Source of the DNA: Bacteroidales bacterium
GTDB lineage: Bacteria; Bacteroidota; Bacteroidia; Bacteroidales; Marinilabiliaceae
Assembly: GCA_017417385.1 (NCBI GenBank)
Contig: JAFPZF010000006.1
Coordinates: 38,835-102,834 of the forward strand
Reading direction: 5' to 3'
DNA: 64,000 bases
Below, piece by piece: positions 50,492-58,858 of this stretch. Position numbers and translations under genes: made by a program. The notes beneath the pieces are model-generated. The model saw only the letters and a list, made by a program, of their open reading frames with translations, was not told the DNA's origin and searched no databases. Numbering within the stretch: the first letter of the stretch is position 1; every line of letters starts with the position of its first letter.

Positions 50492-53116
50492 ATGATCAAC
50501 AGTTCACATATAAGAAAGTCATTGATGAGTGCCGTCGCGGGCATCATGCTAGCATCGTGCAGTCATGTGACAGTGAACATCACGAGTGACACACCACAGA
50601 CGCGCTATGCGGCGTCGCTGATAGAAGGGCAGAAGGGCAACTACGTCGTCAACATAGAAGTCAGGAAGCATGGGCCTGCTGAAGGTTTTTCCATCAAGAG
50701 GGACGGTTATATCGTGACCGTCACCGGCAACGATGGGGCGGGAGCCATCTACGGAGTCAACAAGTTGAAGGAGTTGATGGCGCAGTATGGGCAGCTTGAC
50801 AGCGTCAGGGACATAACCGAAGTGCCGGAGATGAAGATGCGCGGAGCGTGTGTCGGACTACAGAAGACAGTGTACCTCCCGGGACACAAAGTCTATGAGT
50901 ATCCTTATACGCCAGAGAATTTCCCATGGTTTTATGACAAAGAGCTATGGATCAGATATCTAGACATGTTGGCGGCGAACAACATGAATAGCGTCTATCT
51001 GTGGAACGGACATCCATTTGCGTCGCTCGTCAAGCTCGAGGACTATCCATTTGCGCCAGAGGTAGATGACGAGACGATGGCGAAGAATCAGGAGATGTTC
51101 GACTTCCTGACGACAGAGGCGGACCGACGGGGCATCAGGGTGATCCAGATGTTCTACAATATCATAGTCTCCAAGCCGTTTGCGGATCATTATGGCATAG
51201 CGACGCAGGATAGGAATCGTCCGATAACCGACCTCGTCAGCGACTATACACGGAAGAGCATAGCGGCCTTCGTCCAGAAGTATCCCAAGGTAGGGTTCCT
51301 CGTATGCCTAGGGGAGGCGATGGCGACGATAGACGACGACGTCAACTGGATGACAAACACCATCATACCGGGCATCAAGGACGGGCTGTCGGCCTCGGGG
51401 AGGACAGACATGCCGCCAATCATACTGAGGAGCCATGACACAGACTGTCCGCGAGTCCTCAAGGCGGCGTTGCCGATATACCCGAACATCTATACAATGT
51501 CGAAGTACACGGGCGAGAGCCTCACGACGTATGAGCCGGGCGGACCTTGGGGAGAGACACATAGGCAGCTCAGTGCGGCTGCGCCTATACATATCGACAA
51601 CGTCCACATATTGGCGAATCTCGAGCCGTGGCGCTGGTCGTCGCCATCGTTCACGCAGAAGGCAGTCATGGCCATGCATCGAGTACACGGGGCTAGTGGA
51701 CTGCACCTGTATCCTCAGGCGTCGTATTGGGACTGGCCATACACGGCGGACAACACAGGCTGTGACAAGCGGCTTCTGCAGATAGACAGGGACTGGATGT
51801 GGTATGCAGTCTGGGGGCGTTATGCGTGGAAAGCAGAGAGGAAGAACGAGATGAGCTATTGGGCATCGAGAGTTGCGGAGCAGTATGGGACAGACCTACA
51901 GTCGGCGGAGAAGATAATCAAGGCGCTCGACGAGAGTGGCGAGATAGCGCCGAAGCTCATACGGCGGTTTGGCATAACAGAGGGAAACAGGCAGACGCTA
52001 TTGCTCGGGATGAAGATGAGCGAGCTTGTCAACCCGTATAAGTATACAATATATCCGGGCTTCTACGAGAGCTGTGGACCGGAGGGCGAGAAGCTGATAG
52101 AGTACGTCGAGAAAGAGTATAAGGGACAGAAGCACGTAGGTGAGCTGCCGCTAAGAATCGTCGATGAGTGCGTAGCGCATGCCGAGGCTGCGGTAGCCTC
52201 GATACTCGAGGCGCAGAGCTCGGTCAGCAGGAACAAAGACGAGTTTATGCGTCTGGTCTCCGACATGGAGTGCTATAGGCATTTTGCGCTTGCGTTCCGA
52301 TTCAAAGTCTATGCGGCGGAGCGCGTCCTGATGTACAAGTGGACGAAGGACACGAAGTATCTACACGAGGCCATACCCCTAATGGAGAAAGGCCTGACAA
52401 GCTGGGCGGCACTGTCGGAACTCACCGATGCGAGGTATCTGTATGCGAACAGCATGCAGACGTCGCAGAGACGAATACCAGTAGGCGGAGACAACGGGAA
52501 CTACAAGAAATGGAGCGAGATGCAGCCAGTCTATGAGGCAGAGCTCAAAAGCCTGAGGGAGAATCTCGACAAGATAGAGAACCCAGTCGTCGAGGGCGAG
52601 CAGAGCGTCAAGAACAAAGTCGCTCGGAATGCCAACGTCACGTTGATATCCAACTACAAGATGGTCGAGTTGGCGAAGGGTGCGAGACTATATGAGGGGC
52701 GCAATGAAGTCGTAGACTCAGTGGCTGCGGAGCTCGTCGGGCTGAAGGCTCTCGTCCTGAACAGAGACACAACGCGCATCAAAGGCACGACAGTAGAGTT
52801 CGAGTCAGCGAAGGACGTCAAGGTCCTCGTCGGGTTCTATGTCGATGACGACCCAAAATGGGCGAATCCGCCAAAGCTCGAGACAGATGCCACGGGCAAC
52901 GAGTATGGGCAGGCGGAGCCAGTCATCAGTGGAGCCATCAATATCACGAAGATGCCGATAGTCAACATACACGTCTACAACATGCCGGCTGGCAGACACA
53001 CGTTGAGACTGCCGAAGGGAATCATCATGGTAGCAGGATTCACAGACAGCGAGTTGAAGCCGAGGGATGCAGGTCTCAACGGAGCAGGAGACGAGGTAGA
53101 CTGGTTGTTCAATTAG
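50492..53116 (+). CDS. Lipoprotein glycoside hydrolase-like protein, GH67-N-like
   Basis: 874 aa. Lipoprotein signal (MSAVAGIMLAS-C). Residues about 30-130 resemble the carbohydrate-hydrolase N-terminal domain of GH67/GH20-type enzymes (GFSIKRDGYIVTVTGNDGAG, AIYGVNKLKELMAQYG). A TIM-barrel-like part follows: MKMRGACVGLQKTVYLPG, YLDMLAANNMNSVYLWNGHP, TEADRRGIRVIQMFYNI, GFLVCLGEAMATIDDDVNWM. The C-terminus (residues 690-874) looks like a beta-sandwich. I cannot name the GH family; alpha-glucuronidase- or galacturonidase-like activity is only a guess. It lies 12 bp after the GH78 gene, in one operon. Confidence 0.7.
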   Translation: MINSSHIRKSLMSAVAGIMLASCSHVTVNITSDTPQTRYAASLIEGQKGNYVVNIEVRKHGPAEGFSIKRDGYIVTVTGNDGAGAIYGVNKLKELMAQYGQLDSVRDITEVPEMKMRGACVGLQKTVYLPGHKVYEYPYTPENFPWFYDKELWIRYLDMLAANNMNSVYLWNGHPFASLVKLEDYPFAPEVDDETMAKNQEMFDFLTTEADRRGIRVIQMFYNIIVSKPFADHYGIATQDRNRPITDLVSDYTRKSIAAFVQKYPKVGFLVCLGEAMATIDDDVNWMTNTIIPGIKDGLSASGRTDMPPIILRSHDTDCPRVLKAALPIYPNIYTMSKYTGESLTTYEPGGPWGETHRQLSAAAPIHIDNVHILANLEPWRWSSPSFTQKAVMAMHRVHGASGLHLYPQASYWDWPYTADNTGCDKRLLQIDRDWMWYAVWGRYAWKAERKNEMSYWASRVAEQYGTDLQSAEKIIKALDESGEIAPKLIRRFGITEGNRQTLLLGMKMSELVNPYKYTIYPGFYESCGPEGEKLIEYVEKEYKGQKHVGELPLRIVDECVAHAEAAVASILEAQSSVSRNKDEFMRLVSDMECYRHFALAFRFKVYAAERVLMYKWTKDTKYLHEAIPLMEKGLTSWAALSELTDARYLYANSMQTSQRRIPVGGDNGNYKKWSEMQPVYEAELKSLRENLDKIENPVVEGEQSVKNKVARNANVTLISNYKMVELAKGARLYEGRNEVVDSVAAELVGLKALVLNRDTTRIKGTTVEFESAKDVKVLVGFYVDDDPKWANPPKLETDATGNEYGQAEPVISGAINITKMPIVNIHVYNMPAGRHTLRLPKGIIMVAGFTDSELKPRDAGLNGAGDEVDWLFN

Positions 53117-53171
53117 AGAGGACCGTTTCAGGAGGAGTGTGGACGCATAACGACGTGAAAGGGCTGAAGTT

Positions 53172-53411
53172 ATGGAGTGTGAACTGATAGAGAACATACG
53201 TAGAGTCCATACGACAGAAATGGGGGTTGATAGAATCAGGAGGAATCTTGGGCTAAAGGACGTTGACGTCGTAGAGTGGTGCAAGGAGCGAATCCTTGAT
53301 GAGAGCTCAGTCCGGGAGCGACGAGGTAAGAACTGGTATGTCCATATAGACGGGTGCGTGATAACCGTTAATGCAAGTAGTTACACCATCATCACCTGTC
53401 ATAGAGAATAA
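53172..53411 (+). CDS. DUF3781 family small protein
   Basis: 79 aa. The sequence matches the DUF3781 pattern: LIENIRRVHTTEMGVDRIRR, NLGLKDVDVVEWCKERI, RRGKNWYVHIDGCVITVNAS and SYTIITCHR. These small soluble proteins occur widely in gut Firmicutes and Bacteroidetes; the function is unknown. The gene sits between the GH67N-like gene (55-bp gap) and the 1385-aa hydrolase gene (49-bp gap). Its presence within a polysaccharide locus is unusual, and transfer from Firmicutes is possible. Confidence 0.75.
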   Translation: MECELIENIRRVHTTEMGVDRIRRNLGLKDVDVVEWCKERILDESSVRERRGKNWYVHIDGCVITVNASSYTIITCHRE

Positions 53412-53460
53412 GGATAGGAGCAGAATCCCGTAAAAGAGGAAATAGAAATAGACAATACAG

Positions 53461-56400
53461 ATGAAGATAGTAAGGAGTGTGCTTGCGGCAGTCGTCGGGG
53501 CATTGATGGTCGAAGTGACGGCATTAGCAGAGGAGATATGGGTGTCGACCTCGTTTCATGAGCCAGCCACAGAGGGTTTGAGGTTCATATATAGCGAAGA
53601 CGGGTTGAAGTGGGACAGCATCGAGGGCGTCTTTCTTCGTCCGGAGGTAGGCAAGCAGAAAGTCATGCGAGACCCGTCGATAGTCAAAGGGCCGGACGGA
53701 GTCTTTCATCTCGTCTGGACGAGCAGTTGGCGGGGAGACAGAGGATTCGGCTATTCATCGTCGAGGGACCTGATACACTGGGAGAAGAGCAGATTCATCG
53801 AGGTCATGGACGACACGACGACCGTCAACGTATGGGCGCCGGAGTTGTTTTATGATGACGAGAAGAAGCAGTACTTGATAATATGGGCATCATGTGTGCC
53901 GGGGAAGTTCCCGGACGGGCAGGAGGACCACAAGAACAATCATCGACTCTACTACGTGACGACGAAAGACTTCAAGAAGTTCTCGAAGGCACAGCTGTTC
54001 TATGAGCCAGGGTTCAGTTCGATAGATGCGACCCTCGTAAAGCGAGGCAAGGGGGACTATGTCATGGTCGTGAAAGACAACACGCGGCCAGAGCGGAACA
54101 TAAAAGTAGCATTTGCGAAGACACCGTACGGGCCGTGGGGGAAGGCGTCGGAACCATTTACAGATCATTTCACCGAAGGGCCGTCGACGGCACACGTCGG
54201 ACAGTACTGGTACATATATTACGACAGCTATCGTACGAAGACATACGGTATGCACAGGACAAAAGACTTCGTACACTTTCAGAACCAGGCTGGGGAAGTA
54301 AAGTTCCCCGTCGGGCATAAGCATGGGACCATCTTCAGGGCGGACAGGAAGATCGTCGAAGGCTTGAAGGGGTATAATCGAGACAGGGTGCATTATACGG
54401 GAAGCGTCGTTGCGAAGCCAGAGAGGCATGACGGAGCACTCCCGCCGACAGTCGGGGTCCACAGCATACAGATCATGAGAGGCGAGAAGCCGTGGACATA
54501 CAATCATCAGCCGATGATAGCCTATTGGGGAGGGCGATACTGGGTCAGCTACTTGACAGACCCACGCAGTGAGCATGAGGCGCCAGGGAAGACCATGTTC
54601 CTATCGTCGGCTGACGGGTATGAGTGGAGCGAAGTCAGGGAACTATTCCCGGTGTACAAAGTCCCAGACGGGTTGACAAAAGAGACAGTGCCGGGAGTCG
54701 TCGCGAAAGACCTGAAGGCCATAATGCATCAGAGAGTAGGTTTCTACGTCTATACACCGAAGAGCAAAGGCGAGAGGAGCAGACTGATAGCCATAGGAAA
54801 CTACGGGATAGCGTTGACTCCGAAGGATGACCCGAACGACGGGAACGGGATAGGACGAGTCGTCAGAGAGATAAGAGAGGACGGGAGCCTAGGAGAGGTG
54901 TATTTCGTATACTACAATCACGGATTCAACGAGAAGAATACAGACTTCCCATATTATAAGAAGAGCAAGGACAAAGGATTCGTCAAGGCCGTCGATGCCA
55001 TGTTGGCAGACCCCATGCAGAGGATGCAGTGGGTAGAGGAGGCGGACAGGAACGACCCGTTGATCCCGCTGACAAAACCGTATAAAGCATTTTCGGGGTA
55101 CACATTGCCAGACGGAAGGAAGGTCGGGCTCTGGAAGCACGCCGTGACCAGCCTCAGTGCAGACGGAGGTAACACGTGGAGACTACCAATCGACAGGGCT
55201 CCCGGGTTCGTCAACAGCAATGCGAAGATATGGGGGCAGAGGTTGACAGACGGGATGTATGCGACAGTCTATAATCCGGCGGAGTACAGGTGGCCACTCG
55301 GCATCAGCCTCAGTGTTGACGGGCTCGAGTATACAACACTATCACTAGTAAACGGCGAGGTGACGCCGGAGCGACATGGCGGAAACTATAAGAGCTATGG
55401 TCCGCAGTACACGCGAGGCATCTGGGAAGGCAACGGGACGCCGGTAGACAGCAATCTCTGGGTCTCGTATAGCAACAACAAGGAAGATATATGGGTCAGC
55501 AGAATAGTAGTCCCGGTGCGGCTTGCAGCGACACGGCATGCGGAGAGCGAGCCACAGAACGTCGGCAAGCTCAGCGAGCTAACAGAATGGAACGTATACT
55601 CACCGAAGTGGGCGAGGGTCACAGTCTCGGGCGACCGAATAACCCTCAGAGACAGTGACCCGTTCGACTATGCGAAGGTAGAGAGGGTTGTCCCCAAGAC
55701 CAGTGAATTGGCAGTCGAGATGGACATTCGTTCGACAGTCAGGAAAGACGGAAGACTCTGCATCGAGTTCGCGGACGACGAGGGGACAGTGTGCAGCAAG
55801 ATCGTCATTGACGAGGAGAACATGAGAGTCAAGGGCGGTGCACGGTATGGGACAATGCAGAAGACATATCAGCAGGGGAAGAGCTATCACATACGTGCGG
55901 AGCTCAGCTGCGAGAAGCATCAGGCGACATATTACGTCGATGGCAAGAAGGCATGCGTCAGGATGTATGACACACCAGTCAAGACCATATCGAGAGTAAT
56001 ATGGAGGACAGGAGAACTCTTTGCGGAGCCCAACATAAACACGCCGGCGGACCAGTATGACGATATGCCGAGGGCGGACGAGAGGGACGAGGAGAGCGTC
56101 TTTGAGCTAAAGAACGTCACGACGAGCGACATAGGCAAACACTCGCGACAGACATCCGTCTTGAAGTATGCAGACTACTCACACTACGTCGACTACTTCA
56201 ACGCAATGGAGGACGAGAACATAGTCACCGACATCCCAAATGCGAAAGCGCAGGAGTGGATGGAGGCGAACGTCCCGCTATTCGACTGTCCGCAGGAGAA
56301 CTTCAGAGAGATGTACTACTATCGTTGGTGGAGCCTCAGGAAGCATATCGAGAGGACGCCAGCCGGGTATGGCATGACCGAGTTCCTCGTCAAGCGCAGT

Positions 56401-57618
56401 TATGCAGACCTTTACAACCTGATAGCATGTGCAATCGGGCATCACGTCATGGAGATGAGATGGGCGAGGGACACCACATACCTACACCAGATACTCCGCA
56501 CGTGGTACTATGGCAACAATGGGCAGGCCATGAACAAGATGAAGAATTTCTCGTCTTGGAATCCGGCGGCAGTATATGAAGCCTATAAGGTCAGTGGTGA
56601 CACAACATTCACACTCTCGCTGCTTGGTAGACTTGACGAGGAGTATGCTAGATGGCAGAAGACCAACAGACTTGACAACGGACTCTACTGGCAGGGGGAC
56701 GTACAGGACGGCATGGAGGAGAGCATATCAGGAGGGAGGAAGAAGAAGTTTGCGCGTCCGACGATCAACAGCTACATGTATGGCAATGCCGTTGCACTGG
56801 AGGCGCTACATAGGATGAAGGGAGAGACAGAGACAGCAGAGAAATACAGGAAGGACGCTGAGGAGATGAGGTTGCTGGTCGAGAGCAAGCTATGGAGCGA
56901 GGAGGACAAGTTCTACGAGACGCAGAGGGGTGACACCTTGGCGAGAGTGAGGGAGGCAATCGGATACATACCATGGTACTTCAACCTCCCGAAAAAGGAC
57001 GGACGAGGAGAGAAGGCGTGGAAGCAGGTCAACGACGAGAAAGGATTCTCGGCGCCGTATGGACTGACTACGGCAGAGAGACGGCATCCGCAGTTCAGGA
57101 GCCATGGGGTAGGCAAATGCGAGTGGGACGGGGCCATTTGGCCGTTTGCGACCAGCCAGACGCTGACAGCGATGGGCAACTACCTGACAGAGTATGGCTC
57201 GGGAGTCGTCAGTGACACTACCTACTACAGGCAGATGGAGCTATACGTCGAGAGCCAGCATCACAGAGGGCGGCCATACATTGGCGAGTACCTAGACGAG
57301 ACGAACGGGGCTTGGCTTATGGGTGACAGGGAGCGGAGCAGGTATTACAACCATTCCACCTTTGCCGACCTAGTGATAACTGGCATCTGCGGAATCAGGC
57401 CACAGGCAGACAACACGTTGGTCGTGCAGCCGTTGATACCAGAGGGGCAGTGGGAGTATTTTTGTCTTGACGGAATCGACTACAAGGGTCATGTAGTCAC
57501 AGTAGTATGGGACGCGAGCGGTAGTCGTTATCATGTCGGGAAAGGGATGACGATAATAGTCGATGGAGTCGTCAGGAAGAGACAAAACCATTTGGAAAGA
57601 GTAAAAATTGCGCTTTAG
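53461..57618 (+). CDS. Multi-domain glycoside hydrolase: GH43-like, sialidase-like propeller, LamG-like and MGH1-like parts
   Basis: 1385 aa with a signal peptide (ending VTALAEE). Residues about 25-310 are a GH43-like five-bladed propeller (VMRDPSIVKGPDGVFHLVWT, NVWAPELFYDDEKKQYLIIW). Residues about 320-690 are a second propeller with Asp-box-like motifs (SSADGYEWSE, SLSADGGNTWR). Residues about 700-880 look like a concanavalin-type jelly roll (YAKVERVVPKTSELAVEMDI). Residues about 900-1375 are an (alpha/alpha)6 domain of the MGH1/GH63 type (SWNPAAVYEAYKVSGD, NGLYWQGDVQDGMEESISGG, CEWDGAIWPFATSQTLTAMG). Two active sites acting on one pectic or arabinan-type substrate are likely; the exact specificity cannot be read from sequence. 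Confidence 0.85.
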   Translation: MKIVRSVLAAVVGALMVEVTALAEEIWVSTSFHEPATEGLRFIYSEDGLKWDSIEGVFLRPEVGKQKVMRDPSIVKGPDGVFHLVWTSSWRGDRGFGYSSSRDLIHWEKSRFIEVMDDTTTVNVWAPELFYDDEKKQYLIIWASCVPGKFPDGQEDHKNNHRLYYVTTKDFKKFSKAQLFYEPGFSSIDATLVKRGKGDYVMVVKDNTRPERNIKVAFAKTPYGPWGKASEPFTDHFTEGPSTAHVGQYWYIYYDSYRTKTYGMHRTKDFVHFQNQAGEVKFPVGHKHGTIFRADRKIVEGLKGYNRDRVHYTGSVVAKPERHDGALPPTVGVHSIQIMRGEKPWTYNHQPMIAYWGGRYWVSYLTDPRSEHEAPGKTMFLSSADGYEWSEVRELFPVYKVPDGLTKETVPGVVAKDLKAIMHQRVGFYVYTPKSKGERSRLIAIGNYGIALTPKDDPNDGNGIGRVVREIREDGSLGEVYFVYYNHGFNEKNTDFPYYKKSKDKGFVKAVDAMLADPMQRMQWVEEADRNDPLIPLTKPYKAFSGYTLPDGRKVGLWKHAVTSLSADGGNTWRLPIDRAPGFVNSNAKIWGQRLTDGMYATVYNPAEYRWPLGISLSVDGLEYTTLSLVNGEVTPERHGGNYKSYGPQYTRGIWEGNGTPVDSNLWVSYSNNKEDIWVSRIVVPVRLAATRHAESEPQNVGKLSELTEWNVYSPKWARVTVSGDRITLRDSDPFDYAKVERVVPKTSELAVEMDIRSTVRKDGRLCIEFADDEGTVCSKIVIDEENMRVKGGARYGTMQKTYQQGKSYHIRAELSCEKHQATYYVDGKKACVRMYDTPVKTISRVIWRTGELFAEPNINTPADQYDDMPRADERDEESVFELKNVTTSDIGKHSRQTSVLKYADYSHYVDYFNAMEDENIVTDIPNAKAQEWMEANVPLFDCPQENFREMYYYRWWSLRKHIERTPAGYGMTEFLVKRSYADLYNLIACAIGHHVMEMRWARDTTYLHQILRTWYYGNNGQAMNKMKNFSSWNPAAVYEAYKVSGDTTFTLSLLGRLDEEYARWQKTNRLDNGLYWQGDVQDGMEESISGGRKKKFARPTINSYMYGNAVALEALHRMKGETETAEKYRKDAEEMRLLVESKLWSEEDKFYETQRGDTLARVREAIGYIPWYFNLPKKDGRGEKAWKQVNDEKGFSAPYGLTTAERRHPQFRSHGVGKCEWDGAIWPFATSQTLTAMGNYLTEYGSGVVSDTTYYRQMELYVESQHHRGRPYIGEYLDETNGAWLMGDRERSRYYNHSTFADLVITGICGIRPQADNTLVVQPLIPEGQWEYFCLDGIDYKGHVVTVVWDASGSRYHVGKGMTIIVDGVVRKRQNHLERVKIAL

Positions 57619-57640
57619 AGATAAAAAAGCGTAATAATTG

Positions 57641-57682
57641 GTTTCACACAGAAAAATTATCAGTATATTTGCCGTGTGAAAC
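57641..57682 (+). promoter_or_regulatory. Promoter within a perfect inverted repeat before the SiaB gene
   Basis: GTTTCACAC at 57641-57649 and GTGTGAAAC at 57674-57682 are perfect 9-bp inverted repeats 24 bp apart. Between them lies TATATTTG at 57664-57671, an exact TAnnTTTG element. The start codon is at 57701. Confidence 0.7.
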
Positions 57683-57700
57683 TGCGGCATAAGAGCAGAT

Positions 57701-58255
57701 ATGGAGTTTAATATGGATAGGTGGATGGCTGACAAGCGCAGCGGCGAGGTACTCATAGAGTACGTCGGCGATGTGACATCCTCATATATAGACTCAGTTC
57801 TGCCGGTTATGGAACAGGAATTGCATGACAAGATAGAGGTAGATGGAGTGAGGAAGAAGGCATTCCACTGCTTTGTCGAGTGTGCGCAGAACTTGTTTCA
57901 TCACATAGAGCCGGAGAGTGGAGTGGAAGAACGTTTTGGATGTGGCAGGATGGGAGTTATTGTCATGTCGAAGGAGGGCGAGCAGTGCCGGATAACGACG
58001 GGCAATTTCATACCGAAGGAGAAGCAGCCAATACTTCAGAAGCAGATAGACAGGATCAACGCTCTTGATGAGACGGAGTTGAGGAGTCTGTATCGAGAGA
58101 CGATGAACAACAAGAGGTTTTCAGAGAAAGGTGGAGCCGGGATAGGGATGATAGACATGGCGCGCAAGAGCGGGAACAAGCTCAAGTGTGACTTCTACAC
58201 CATCAAGGAGTTGCCTTTGCTGCTGTTCTTCTCGTTTGATGTCTTCATTAGTTAA
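57701..58255 (+). CDS. SiaB-family protein kinase (DUF6272)
   Basis: 184 aa. A single domain resembling the GHKL-type ATPase of anti-sigma-factor-like kinases: KAFHCFVECAQNLFHHIEPE (N-box-like), GCGRMGVIVMSKEGEQCRIT and SEKGGAGIGMIDMARKSGNK (G-box-like). In Pseudomonas, SiaB phosphorylates SiaC on Thr and the pair controls c-di-GMP output and aggregation. A SiaC-like gene lies 44 bp downstream. No signal peptide. The pair likely works as a partner-switch module with the LytTR regulator that follows. Confidence 0.85.
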   Translation: MEFNMDRWMADKRSGEVLIEYVGDVTSSYIDSVLPVMEQELHDKIEVDGVRKKAFHCFVECAQNLFHHIEPESGVEERFGCGRMGVIVMSKEGEQCRITTGNFIPKEKQPILQKQIDRINALDETELRSLYRETMNNKRFSEKGGAGIGMIDMARKSGNKLKCDFYTIKELPLLLFFSFDVFIS

Positions 58256-58299
58256 AAAAAGGGTGAAACACAATAGGGAAAAACAAACATAAACGGAAT

Positions 58300-58686
58300 A
58301 TGGAAACTATCACAATAGAGGAGAGCTCAAAGACGCCATATATCTTTATGGATCCTGAGAAGGGTCAGATAGAGATCAAGGGGCGTTCGATACCGGAGAA
58401 CTCTGTCGAGTTCTACAAGCCGCTCATAGGGTGGCTTACGGAGTATTCGCTTCAGGACATGAAGCCTACCAAGGTTCGCTTTCAGTTGGAGTACTTCAAT
58501 ACCAGTAGTTCCAAGTGTATCCTTGATATATTCAAACGACTTGAGGCGATGTCTCGCAAGGGTTGGGACATCAACATTGCGTGGTGCTATGACGAGGACG
58601 ACGAGGACATGTATGAGTCTGGGGAGGACTACCAGTCAATCTTGTCATGTCCGATAACCCTCGAGAAGATTAGCAGCGGTATTTAA
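58300..58686 (+). CDS. SiaC-family regulatory phosphoprotein (DUF1987)
   Basis: 128 aa. DUF1987 features: TPYIFMDPEKGQIEIKGRSI, ENSVEFYKPLIGWLTEYS, FQLEYFNTSSSKCILDIFKR (with the Thr/Ser cluster expected to hold the phosphorylation site) and WDINIAWCYDEDDEDMYESG. The fold is STAS-like. Phosphorylation by the upstream SiaB-type kinase should switch partner binding. Its output partner here is unknown since no diguanylate cyclase gene is near. Confidence 0.9.
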   Translation: METITIEESSKTPYIFMDPEKGQIEIKGRSIPENSVEFYKPLIGWLTEYSLQDMKPTKVRFQLEYFNTSSSKCILDIFKRLEAMSRKGWDINIAWCYDEDDEDMYESGEDYQSILSCPITLEKISSGI

Positions 58687-58705
58687 TAAGGGTCTGGGGC
58701 GTATT

Positions 58706-58807
58706 GCCTTATGGCTTTCTGAGAATTGTAAGCGGCTAATCGTCGGTAGATTGGTCGCTTATGTTTGTAGGGGAGAGCCTTAACAGAGGGCAAGTATGCC
58801 ATAAGGC
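58706..58807 (+). ncRNA. Candidate structured RNA between the SiaC and LytTR genes
   Basis: GCCTTATGGC (58706-58715) pairs perfectly with GCCATAAGGC (58798-58807). Nested inside, TAAGCG (58729-58734) pairs with CGCTTA (58756-58761), with AATC (58738-58741) and GATT (58749-58752) continuing the stem. It lies in a 172-bp gap with no gene. It may be a leader element of the LytTR mRNA, a processed small RNA, or simply a stable mRNA fold. Confidence 0.5.
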
Positions 58808-58858
58808 TGGCGGCGCGTAGTCTAGAGAGTAGAAGAGGAGAATATTTAGACGAAGGAG

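Noticed and set aside
58706..58807. A tRNA at the siaC-lytTR gap
   Set aside because: The outer stem is 10 bp and there is no anticodon or T-loop sequence, so it does not fit a tRNA.
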